A stretch of DNA of 64,000 nt from an uncultured Bacteroidales bacterium (GTDB lineage: Bacteria > Bacteroidota > Bacteroidia > Bacteroidales > Paludibacteraceae). The translations under genes were made by a program, and so were the position numbers. This document shows, in pieces, positions 47,732 to 56,068 of the stretch. A model generated the notes under the pieces. The model saw nothing but the letters and a program-made list of their open reading frames with translations. It was not told the DNA's origin and searched no databases. The stretch is from contig CAIWCC010000117.1 in assembly GCA_903911085.1 (NCBI GenBank), positions 1-64,000 of the forward strand, in the 5' to 3' direction. How positions within the stretch are numbered: the stretch's first letter is position 1; every line of letters starts with the position of its first letter.

Positions 47732-49822
47732 ATGAAAAAAATTACTTTTATCTTATTTTTTGCTTTGACAAGTTTCATAGCAAGTGCTCAAAATCTCATT
47801 ACCAATGGTGGTTTTGAAAATGCAGTAGGCGGATATACCGTTTCGGAATCTACTGATAATGTGTTAATGCGTGTGGCAAATATTTACGATGGTACAAATG
47901 CAGCTACTTTTCCAACTGCCACTGCTGCCACTATTGCTCCGGGTCAATGGGTTAAAAAAGCTTTGTCCGTTGGTGATGATTTGGTTAAAGGAGTTGTAAC
48001 TACAACAGCTTCAAAATCAGGTTCTAGTTCTTTGAATCTTAAAATTGGTGTATTAGCAACAACTGGTTATGAGAGATACATAAACGCTGTTGCGGCACAA
48101 AAATTAGCCTCACCGCTTGATAATACAAAAAAATACATTGTTACGTTTTGGGCTAAACAAGATGCTACTCCAAATAACAATTGCAGAAGTATTACTGTAA
48201 TGATTACTGATAATACACTAAAACAAATATCTTATCCTCTCGCCTCTACAGTTTTTTTGGCAAATTCAGCTGATTGGGTAAAATACTCAGTTGTTTTGGA
48301 TCTTCCTAAATTCAAATCGTTTAATGCAACAGCCGATTTTGCTACAGCATTTTTAGGTTTTGGCATAAACACAACTTATACCAGCGATGCGCCTGCATTT
48401 ACAAATTATTCGGGTGTGTTATTAGATGATATTAGCATGACTGAATACACAGGACCAACTGTACTTTATGTAAAACAGAATGGAACTGGTGATGGTAGCT
48501 CATGGGCAAATGCAACTTCGGATATTGTTACTGCAATGAATCAAATTACTTGTGGAGAAGTCCGTGTAGCAGCAGGTACATACTTTCCTTCTATGGCTAT
48601 TACATTGAAAGACAGTGTGACTTTAAAAGGCGGTTATGACCCAAATGGTTCAGGAACCCGTAATTTGGCTTATAATAAAACTATTTTGGATGGTAATATG
48701 AATAAGCGACTTATTCTTGCAAATGATACTGCTGCTCCTTTCTATTACGAAGCAAAAGCTGATGGTTTTATACTTCAAAATGGTAGTTGCAACTATGGTT
48801 CAGCGGCACATCTTACTTTGGGTGCAGTATTAGAAAACTGTATTATCCGTAATAATACTGGAGCAGGTGTAGTAGGTGCAGCAGTTTATTTCAATAGAAA
48901 CCTTAAACTAGCATCAGTTTCAGCGAATAAAAATTACCAGTGCTCTGGTGCGTTGATTAATTGTGTAGTTATTAATAATTCATCCAATGGAGGTGCTGGT
49001 GCTATTTATGGCGAAAAATCTACACTATTTTCAATCATAAATACCGTAATAGCTAATAATGTGTGTACCGAACCTACAACAGGAACTGGTGGACTTTATA
49101 TCGGAAATAGTAGTCAGTTTGATCATGTTCAAAACTGTATTTTTTATAAAAATAGTGGAGCAACAGTCGCTCTCAATAATATAAGAAATAACTCTTCAGT
49201 AGGTTTATATGCAGTACTTCACAATTGGTTTGATAATACAACAGTGCCAATTGTATCGAATGCAGACGCAAGAACTATTTGTAAAAATAATTATACTACC
49301 ACAAATATCGCAAATCCAGATTTTGTACTTCCAACAAGTTTTGCAGGCGCTACTACCGATGCCACACAGTTTACCGAAATAGTAAATTCTAATTGGAGTT
49401 TAAAGGGAACATCTGGTTTGCTTGAATTAGGTAATTCAACCCAAGGTATAAGATATCCTTACGAAAATATGAATCCAAATGCTACTGCAACGCCTATTAG
49501 AAACATTACTTCCATAGCGACAGACATAATAGGTAGTCCTCGAATTGTGATGACAGAGGTAGATTTAGGTGCTTATGAGTTCAATCCTTATTCTGCGATT
49601 AAGGAATTAAAAGCAATTGAAGATAACAATTTGGTAAATGTTCAAGGTCGTAATTTAATAATAAAAGCCGAAGGTAAGGTAGAAATATATAACACTTTAG
49701 GACGACTTGTATATGTTCTAAATAACAATGAATCAATTGTTTCAGTAAAAATTGGAGGCATTTACATGGTAAAAGTAACCAACTCGCAAAACGTGAAAGT
49801 ACAAAAAGTATTGGTACAATAA
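47732..49822 (+). CDS. T9SS-secreted right-handed beta-helix protein (paralogue 3)
   Basis: 696 aa, the same length as paralogue 2 and very similar throughout: sandwich domain (about 21-240), beta-helix (about 247-625, VLYVKQNGTGDGSSWANATSDIVTAMNQIT) and sorting domain (EIYNTLGRLVYVLNNNESIVS). Signal peptide ends IASAQ. Its first 47 coding bases are identical to those of paralogue 4 at 50016, although the mature proteins differ, which points to recombination. It lacks the 21-bp-spaced regulator site; the inverted-repeat block at 47371-47690 lies upstream. Function as for paralogue 2, not proven to be enzymatic. Confidence 0.8.
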   Translation: MKKITFILFFALTSFIASAQNLITNGGFENAVGGYTVSESTDNVLMRVANIYDGTNAATFPTATAATIAPGQWVKKALSVGDDLVKGVVTTTASKSGSSSLNLKIGVLATTGYERYINAVAAQKLASPLDNTKKYIVTFWAKQDATPNNNCRSITVMITDNTLKQISYPLASTVFLANSADWVKYSVVLDLPKFKSFNATADFATAFLGFGINTTYTSDAPAFTNYSGVLLDDISMTEYTGPTVLYVKQNGTGDGSSWANATSDIVTAMNQITCGEVRVAAGTYFPSMAITLKDSVTLKGGYDPNGSGTRNLAYNKTILDGNMNKRLILANDTAAPFYYEAKADGFILQNGSCNYGSAAHLTLGAVLENCIIRNNTGAGVVGAAVYFNRNLKLASVSANKNYQCSGALINCVVINNSSNGGAGAIYGEKSTLFSIINTVIANNVCTEPTTGTGGLYIGNSSQFDHVQNCIFYKNSGATVALNNIRNNSSVGLYAVLHNWFDNTTVPIVSNADARTICKNNYTTTNIANPDFVLPTSFAGATTDATQFTEIVNSNWSLKGTSGLLELGNSTQGIRYPYENMNPNATATPIRNITSIATDIIGSPRIVMTEVDLGAYEFNPYSAIKELKAIEDNNLVNVQGRNLIIKAEGKVEIYNTLGRLVYVLNNNESIVSVKIGGIYMVKVTNSQNVKVQKVLVQ

Positions 49823-49890
49823 ATTAACCATACTATTGAGTAAATTTCATAAAAATACATTCTAACATTTGGTTAATATTAGTTTTGTAG

Positions 49891-49922
49891 TCGGGAAGAT
49901 TTTTTAATTTAAATCTTCCCGA
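49891..49922 (+). terminator. Terminator after beta-helix paralogue 3
   Basis: TCGGGAAGATTT and AAATCTTCCCGA make a perfect 12-bp stem with an 8-nt loop, 68 nt after the stop codon. It is homologous to the terminator at 47308-47343. Confidence 0.75.
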
Positions 49923-50015
49923 TATATAGACTTTTTGCTTAAAAATAGCCAATATTAACTAGAATTTAATATCAAATTAATAAAATTACAAACTATAAAT
50001 TAAAAACAATCAAAA

Positions 50016-52244
50016 ATGAAAAAAATTACTTTTATCTTATTTTTTGCTTTGACAAGTTTCATGGCAAATGCGCAAATTATTACCAATGGTGATTTTGAAA
50101 CTGCTGGTACAATTAAACGTGTTACAAATTTTTACGATGCTGCAATTCAGGGAACCAATCCTACTGCCACAGCGGGCGAAGCTGTTGCTGCCGGACAATG
50201 GGTAAAAAGAGCATTGGATGATGCAAAGGCAACGGCAGTAATTACTACAGGTGGTCATACTGCTAATTGTTTAAATTTAAAAATAGCTACAACAAATAAC
50301 GCTGCTTACACCAATTCATTGGCATTTCTTGCTGTACAAAAACTTACAGGTTTGGATAATACCAAGCGATACCTTGTTACTTTTTGGGCAAAACAAGATG
50401 CAACCACCACAAACAACTGTCATGGTGTAAATGTAGTTTTGGGCGATAATGTTGTAAAGTCATTATCTGCTCCGCTCACTGTTGGAACAATGCTTACGGG
50501 AGGAGTAAACTGGACACAATACACGGTGGTATTGGATTTACCAAAATACATTGTTTCAAACCCAACAGCAGATTTCAGTACGGCTGAATTCGGATTCGCC
50601 ATTACTGTAAAAGCTACTACAGCAGCTGCAGGAATTTTGATAGACGATGTTGTAATGACAGAGCTTACAACACCTACAGTTGCTTATGTAAAACCAGTTG
50701 CTTCAGGTACTGGCGATGGTTCATCTTGGGAAAATGCCTCAGCAGATATTCAAACAGCAATTAATTCATTGATATACGGCGAAGTAAGAGTAGCTGCTGG
50801 AACGTATACCCCAGATGCAACCATTTCGCTCAAAGATGGAGTTAACCTGATGGGTGCTTATGCAGCCGATGGTTCGGGAACACGCGATATCTGGAACAAT
50901 AAAACCATACTTGATGGAGCTGGAACAAAACGCATAATAATGAATAGCTCTAGTTCAAATCCATTCAAATATGCTACAATGGTAAATGGCTTTATTCTCC
51001 AAAATGGATATTCTGATTTAGGTTCGGCAGCATCGTTGAGCTTAGGTGCTGTATTGGAAAATTGCATTATTAGAAACAATACTGGAACTACTAAGGGTGC
51101 CGCTGTTTATTTTAGTCGCAACACATCGATATCTGGTTCCGCTTACAGTACAAACTACCAAGCTGCAGGTTCTTTAATTAACTGCCTTATCATCAACAAT
51201 TCATCAACCGGTGGTGCAGGTGCAGTATATGGAGATGCGAATTCACTTTTTGGAATTGTAAATTGTGTGATTGCCAATAATACTTGTAGCGAAGCAACCA
51301 CCGGGACTGGTGGGCTTTATATTGGACTTAGTGATCAATGGTTTCATCTTCAGAACAGTATATTTTATAACAATAGCGGAGCAACTACAGCTTTAAATAA
51401 TGTAAAAAATGCTACTACCACAACTTTATCAGCAACTCTTAATAACTGGTTTAGCGACGCAACTATGCCTCTTACATATACTGCAGGCAAATTATCTGCC
51501 AATAATAAATCGGCAGCCGATGTGGCCACTCCTGGATTTGAACTACCTACTTCATTTCAAGGTGCAACTACTGATCCTGCTAAACTTGCGGAATATGAAA
51601 CTTGTAACTGGAGATTGAAATCTACATCGGGATTAATTGGATTAGGAAATGCTACTCAAAACTTAAGAGTACCTTACGAAAATATTAATGCAATTGTTTT
51701 GGTAACAACTGGTGGTAGAGCTTATACAGATATTGCTACTGACTTAATGGGAAGTGCTCGCGTAATAAATACAACTGCTGATTTGGGAGTTTACGAGTAC
51801 AATCCGGTAGTTGTAACAGCACTTTCGAGCGATGATACAAAAGGAACTGTAGCTGGTGGTATTACCGTAAGTAAAGGAACTTCTGTAACACTTACTTCAA
51901 GCCCTGCTAGCGGACAAAAACTTATTGACTGGAATGATGGTGTTTCAGATGTTTCTACCGCAGTAGATTACACATTTGTACCAATGGCTGATGTAACTGT
52001 AACTGCCACTTTTGATGTAATCTCAGGTTTATCTAAGAATATTCAAGACAATTTTGTTACAGTTGATGGACGTAACATTACAATAAAAGGCGAAGGTACA
52101 ATTGAAATTTATTCTGCTGTAGGTAAATTGGTGTTGAAACAAGCACTCAATGGATCTGTAGTATCACTTGGCGATAATGGTATTTACTTAGTAAAAGTAA
52201 GTAATGCTAAAGGTGTTAAAATTCAAAAGATAGTAGTTCGTTAA
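50016..52244 (+). CDS. T9SS-secreted right-handed beta-helix protein (paralogue 4, mosaic)
   Basis: 742 aa. The signal peptide (MKKITFILFFALTSFMANAQ) is that of paralogue 3. The sandwich domain and beta-helix (about 21-610: VAYVKPVASGTGDGSSWENAS, NLMGAYAADGSGTRDIWNNK, GLIGLGNATQNLRVPYENIN) follow paralogue 1 instead. One InlB-like repeat (about 612-672) also matches paralogue 1. The sorting domain (about 682-742, GRNITIKGEGTIEIYSAVGKL) is again of the paralogue 2/3 type. The gene is thus a chimera. It precedes the PL8 lyase by 88 nt. Role as for its paralogues. Confidence 0.8.
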   Translation: MKKITFILFFALTSFMANAQIITNGDFETAGTIKRVTNFYDAAIQGTNPTATAGEAVAAGQWVKRALDDAKATAVITTGGHTANCLNLKIATTNNAAYTNSLAFLAVQKLTGLDNTKRYLVTFWAKQDATTTNNCHGVNVVLGDNVVKSLSAPLTVGTMLTGGVNWTQYTVVLDLPKYIVSNPTADFSTAEFGFAITVKATTAAAGILIDDVVMTELTTPTVAYVKPVASGTGDGSSWENASADIQTAINSLIYGEVRVAAGTYTPDATISLKDGVNLMGAYAADGSGTRDIWNNKTILDGAGTKRIIMNSSSSNPFKYATMVNGFILQNGYSDLGSAASLSLGAVLENCIIRNNTGTTKGAAVYFSRNTSISGSAYSTNYQAAGSLINCLIINNSSTGGAGAVYGDANSLFGIVNCVIANNTCSEATTGTGGLYIGLSDQWFHLQNSIFYNNSGATTALNNVKNATTTTLSATLNNWFSDATMPLTYTAGKLSANNKSAADVATPGFELPTSFQGATTDPAKLAEYETCNWRLKSTSGLIGLGNATQNLRVPYENINAIVLVTTGGRAYTDIATDLMGSARVINTTADLGVYEYNPVVVTALSSDDTKGTVAGGITVSKGTSVTLTSSPASGQKLIDWNDGVSDVSTAVDYTFVPMADVTVTATFDVISGLSKNIQDNFVTVDGRNITIKGEGTIEIYSAVGKLVLKQALNGSVVSLGDNGIYLVKVSNAKGVKIQKIVVR

Positions 52245-52246
52245 AC

Positions 52247-52304
52247 GTTTAGTTTTGCTTAGTGGGAGTGCGACTCTAAGTAGCGCTCCTACTAGGTGCT
52301 AAAC
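52247..52304. terminator. Two-part hairpin before the PL8 gene
   Basis: Outer arms GTTTAG/CTAAAC and inner arms TAGTGGGAGTGC/GCGCTCCTACTA (two wobbles) form a long stem directly after the stop of paralogue 4. There is no T tract. It may terminate or attenuate transcription into the lyase gene. Confidence 0.5.
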
Positions 52305-52332
52305 TGTTGATTACATCTATATAAAACTCTCC

Positions 52333-54786
52333 ATGATAAAAAAAATAATATTTTTAAGTGTCCTTTTTGTTACAAATCATCTTATTTGTTTTGGTCAAAT
52401 TGATACAGTTGCCAATCGGTTAAGAAATGAGAATATCAACAAAGTTGTTGCAGATTCAAAGATTACCGGTTACTTAACTATCTTCAAAACAGATGGTAGT
52501 TATACGGATATAGACTATACAAGTACCGCTGGCACTGCATGGCCACAATTGGACCATTTAAATAGATTGTTGGAAATATGTATTGTATATAACAAGCCAA
52601 GTAGTAGTTTTTATCATTCGGCCAATCTGAAAGCTAAAATAAAAAGTAGTTTTGACTTTTTTGCGGCCTTACCAGTAAAATCCATTAATTGGTGGTATGA
52701 GGCTATTGGTATTCCTATCATATATGGTCCTGCATTGATATTGATGAAAACAAATGATGCTTTTGGTTTTGATCAAGCTACTTTGAATGCCTATTCAGCG
52801 GCTCGTCTTAAGTTTTTTGCACAATCAATTGCCCTTTGGCCTGGTGCCTCAACTGGTGCAAATAAAGTTTGGTTGCTAAATGGCTCCATCTATAAAGCTG
52901 CTATCGAAAACGACGCAACTACATTAAAATCTAACTTTGCATCGGTTTTTAGCGAAGTAAAAGTTGCTACTACTTCATCTGATGGAATCAAGCAAGATTT
53001 TAGTTATTATCAACACGGACCCCAATTATATTGTGCGGGATATGGAATGGCGTTTCTTTCGGATGTTACTTATTTTGGTCTAATCTCCAATAATACAGAG
53101 TTTCAGATGTCTAGCGCTCAAATCAAGTTATTGTCAGACGTTACAATTGAAGGTTATCATTGGTTTGCTCATAAAACAGCATACGATTTTGGTAGTAATG
53201 GGCGTGAAATTTCCAGATCAGCTTCAATGTCTACTGGTGGGCTGGTTACAATTATTGATCGGTTAATATCCTTGAATGCTCCACGAATAACAGAATTGCA
53301 AAAATGCAAAAGTTATCTTAACGGAACTGCCGACTTTCAGGCTCCAGGTAATAAGCACTACTGGAAAATGGATATGATGGTTCAACATGGAACAAATTTT
53401 TATTTATCAGCCAAATTTCCATCTAAAAGAACAGTTGGTACAGAATGGATGAATGGCGAAAATTTAAAAGCGAAAAATTTATCGTGGGGTGCAACCAATA
53501 TAATGAATAGCGGTACTGAATACAAAGGTATTTTTGCTACTTGGGATTGGAGCATTATACCTGGCGTAACAAGTTGTAAAGAAACAATTGCTAAGTTTCC
53601 AACATCTGGAGGTAAAAATTTAATTCCTCTTTCAAGCTTTGCCGGAGGTGTGTCCAATGGTTCGTATGGTTTTGCAGCCTACGATTTTACAGGATTTACA
53701 AGTAATACTGATAGTTACGTTGATATTGTGGCTCGTAAATCGTATTTCTTCACGCCCGAAGCCATGTATTGTATGGGAGTTGGCATCGATGCCAATAAAA
53801 CAAATCCTGTTATTACTGCCATTAATCAATGTTATTCAGTAGGTGATGTAACAGTAAATGTTGGTGGTGTTAAATCCATTTTTGCCGACACGCTTAGAAA
53901 TTACCGCCTCACTACTCTAAATTGGTTGCACCACAATCAAGTAGGTTATTTCTTCCCAACCATTGGAAATAATATTTATGTTGGAAATAAAAATCAATCT
54001 GGAGCATGGTATGATATAAATACTTCTGAAAGTAAAACAAAACTAACCAACAAAGTATTTAGTGCATGGTTTAATCACACTAACATGCCTGTAAACGGTA
54101 AATACGAATACATTGTAGTTCCTGCAAAAAATATAAGTCAATTTGAAACGTGGACTACAACAAATCCATTGAAATCCATTGTTAATGAAAGAACCAAACA
54201 AGCCATTTATGATAAAAATGCAGGTATCTATGGTGTCGTTTTTTATGCAGTTGACAGTGTTGTACTTGAAAGTAATCTTAAAGTGTGGGCTGACAAACCA
54301 TGTATTATGTTAATTCAGTATGTAAATGCTACCAAAACTTATAAAATATCGGTTGCCGATCCTTCGGCAAGTAGTGCAGATGTAACTATTAAATTATCCA
54401 AAAAACTATCTGGAAGTGGTGTTACAAATAATTTGGATAATACTTCAAGTATAAGATTTGTTTTGCCTACCGGCGAAAATTTGACAAAAACAGTTACTGC
54501 GGATTTTCAGGATATTGGTGTAAGCGGATTGAATAATACAAATGAAGACAGTAGAGTAGTAATATCACCGAATCCTGTTACCGACATTTTAAACATTAGA
54601 ACTAATGGGATAGTAAATCCTAAAATTCAGATAGTTGAAATAAGCGGTAAAGTGCTTTTTCAAATGATACCAAAGAATGAAAATGTATCTATAAATATTA
54701 AAAATAAAATAAATAATGGAATCTACTTTGTAAGAGTAGTAGGTGTAAATTATTCAAACAGTGTAAAAATTATTGTTTGTCGATAA
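52333..54786 (+). CDS. T9SS-secreted PL8 polysaccharide lyase (chondroitin AC lyase-like)
   Basis: 817 aa with a signal peptide (ICFGQ, residue 22). Residues about 30-340 form an (alpha/alpha) toroid, about 345-700 the antiparallel beta-sandwich domains, and about 740-817 a T9SS sorting domain (VVISPNPVTDILNI, GIYFVRVVG). The PL8 catalytic residues are visible: Asn177 in STGANKVW, His228 and Tyr237 in QHGPQLYCAGYG, and Arg291 in GREISRS. This set and its numbering sit close to those of Pedobacter heparinus chondroitin AC lyase (His225, Tyr234, Arg288). PL8 enzymes cleave hyaluronan, chondroitin or xanthan next to a uronic acid by beta-elimination. The real substrate here is unknown. It is probably surface-located and makes the oligosaccharides for import. 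Confidence 0.92.
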   Translation: MIKKIIFLSVLFVTNHLICFGQIDTVANRLRNENINKVVADSKITGYLTIFKTDGSYTDIDYTSTAGTAWPQLDHLNRLLEICIVYNKPSSSFYHSANLKAKIKSSFDFFAALPVKSINWWYEAIGIPIIYGPALILMKTNDAFGFDQATLNAYSAARLKFFAQSIALWPGASTGANKVWLLNGSIYKAAIENDATTLKSNFASVFSEVKVATTSSDGIKQDFSYYQHGPQLYCAGYGMAFLSDVTYFGLISNNTEFQMSSAQIKLLSDVTIEGYHWFAHKTAYDFGSNGREISRSASMSTGGLVTIIDRLISLNAPRITELQKCKSYLNGTADFQAPGNKHYWKMDMMVQHGTNFYLSAKFPSKRTVGTEWMNGENLKAKNLSWGATNIMNSGTEYKGIFATWDWSIIPGVTSCKETIAKFPTSGGKNLIPLSSFAGGVSNGSYGFAAYDFTGFTSNTDSYVDIVARKSYFFTPEAMYCMGVGIDANKTNPVITAINQCYSVGDVTVNVGGVKSIFADTLRNYRLTTLNWLHHNQVGYFFPTIGNNIYVGNKNQSGAWYDINTSESKTKLTNKVFSAWFNHTNMPVNGKYEYIVVPAKNISQFETWTTTNPLKSIVNERTKQAIYDKNAGIYGVVFYAVDSVVLESNLKVWADKPCIMLIQYVNATKTYKISVADPSASSADVTIKLSKKLSGSGVTNNLDNTSSIRFVLPTGENLTKTVTADFQDIGVSGLNNTNEDSRVVISPNPVTDILNIRTNGIVNPKIQIVEISGKVLFQMIPKNENVSINIKNKINNGIYFVRVVGVNYSNSVKIIVCR

Positions 54787-54874
54787 ATTGTGTTGCTAAA
54801 TTTTGACAGAGTATTTTTTAAGGTGTATTTAGTAAAAATTTTGTTTAATTTTTGATTGAGTTTTGATTGAGTTG

Positions 54875-54906
54875 AGGGTGGTATGTGTTATGCCACCCTT
54901 TTTTTT
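54875..54906 (+). terminator. Rho-independent terminator after the PL8 gene
   Basis: AGGGTGGTAT pairs with ATGCCACCCT (one wobble) over a GTGTT loop and is followed by eight T. It is the clearest terminator of the window. Two tandem TTTTGATTGAG copies precede it. Confidence 0.9.
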
Positions 54907-54990
54907 AGAATTGATGAAGAGTATTATATTAACACTAGTTTTTAATTGTAATTAGTCAGTAAAGTAGAATTACACAGAATAATTGTTTTT

Positions 54991-55875
54991 TTATCTTTCT
55001 CTCTCTCTATATTTTGATGGCGAAACACCAATTATTTTGCCAAAAATTCTACTGAAATAGGCAGCGTCGTCAAATCCGAGTTTTGGGTAAATGTCGGAAA
55101 TTTTAATATTAGATAACTCAAGATATTCGCACGCTTTCTGTATTTTAAGTGTTATGTAGTATTTTATTGGTGACTGCTTTGTCTCTTCCTGAAAAAGAAC
55201 TGAAAAATGAGATGGTGAAAATCCAAAATGAGATGCTAATTGATCCAAAGTGAGATTTGTGTGGAGATTTTCACGCATAAAATAAATTACTTTTTCGCTG
55301 AAGCGTTGTTCGGTATCAATATGCGACCGTACATGTCTGAATTGATCTAGGTATTTGAATGATGCTAAAAAGTGAAAAAGACAATTTGATGCATAACAAT
55401 AATGATCTATTTGATGGCTCAATTCGAGATTTTCATAAATTTCTTCGAATAGATTGATACGATCTTCAAGCCGAGAATTATTTCCGGGTAGAATTTGACG
55501 GGGTACAACTGGCATCATGTAGAAATTTGATGACATTTTCCCCATAAAGTGTATAAAATATAAGGTCCAAGGGTTTTTTTTATCAGCACCGAAACTATGT
55601 GGAATGTCCTGAGGGAGTATTACAAATTCGTTTTCCTTGACTTTGTAATATTTTTCTCCGATAGTGTACCAGCCTTCGCCAGAAACGCAATACATCAAAA
55701 TATTATAATTAACCCCTTTGTCTTTGTTAACATAATGGTATTTTACTGAAGGAAAAAAACCAATTTTACGTATATATAGGTTTTTTAAAATGGGATGATT
55801 ATCGCATTTTTCAAGAATTTCAGAGCTTACCGTTATCACTCTTTGTCCTTTGAAACCTTCCCTAATTTGTGGCAT
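54991..55875 (-). CDS. AraC-family transcriptional regulator
   Basis: 294 aa. An N-terminal cupin-type sensing domain (about 37-115: YNILMYCVSGEGWYTIGEKYY, NEFVILPQDIPHSFGAD) is joined to a C-terminal double HTH (about 193-292: LTLDQLASHFGFSPSHFSVLF and KISDIYPKLGFDDAAYFSRIFGK). Such regulators bind a sugar and activate genes by binding direct repeats. It is divergent from the PMI-ROK-MFS operon, with 193 nt between the start codons. Copy D of a 21-bp-spaced direct repeat lies there. I infer that this protein binds all five copies. It ends in a (CT)n tract encoding RERER. Confidence 0.95.
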   Translation of the reverse strand: MPQIREGFKGQRVITVSSEILEKCDNHPILKNLYIRKIGFFPSVKYHYVNKDKGVNYNILMYCVSGEGWYTIGEKYYKVKENEFVILPQDIPHSFGADKKNPWTLYFIHFMGKMSSNFYMMPVVPRQILPGNNSRLEDRINLFEEIYENLELSHQIDHYCYASNCLFHFLASFKYLDQFRHVRSHIDTEQRFSEKVIYFMRENLHTNLTLDQLASHFGFSPSHFSVLFQEETKQSPIKYYITLKIQKACEYLELSNIKISDIYPKLGFDDAAYFSRIFGKIIGVSPSKYRERER

Positions 55876-55890
55876 ATTATATAATTTTTT

Positions 55891-55959
55891 AATCGTAAGA
55901 TAGTCTAAGATAATCGCAACAAAGTTATATATTTATATTCAAAAATAAGATGAATTTTG
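55891..55959 (+). promoter_or_regulatory. Copy D of shared activator site and promoter (PMI-ROK-MFS)
   Basis: Half-sites AATCGTAAGATAG (55891) and AATCGCAACAAAG (55912, start at the A before ATCGC) are 21 bp apart and agree at most positions. GAATTTTG, a weak -7 box, ends at 55959, 64 nt from the start of TAAGATA (55896). The site is also just upstream of the araC start, so it could serve autoregulation. Confidence 0.75.
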
Positions 55960-56068
55960 TAAATTATATCAGAATTATTACAAACTATTTATTTAGAGTT
56001 CATTCAGAGCACTTTTAGCAAATGTTTTTTACTAGAAAATTATATCTGAAATTAACAAATTAATTTAC

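Noticed and set aside
49880-49887. TAGTTTTG, a perfect -7 box before beta-helix paralogue 4
   Set aside because: It lies just upstream of the terminator hairpin at 49891-49922 and lacks the direct repeats, so it is probably coincidental.
54994-55012. CT dinucleotide repeat at the end of the araC gene as a phase-variation tract
   Set aside because: It lies at the very end of the coding region, where a slip would change only the last residues.
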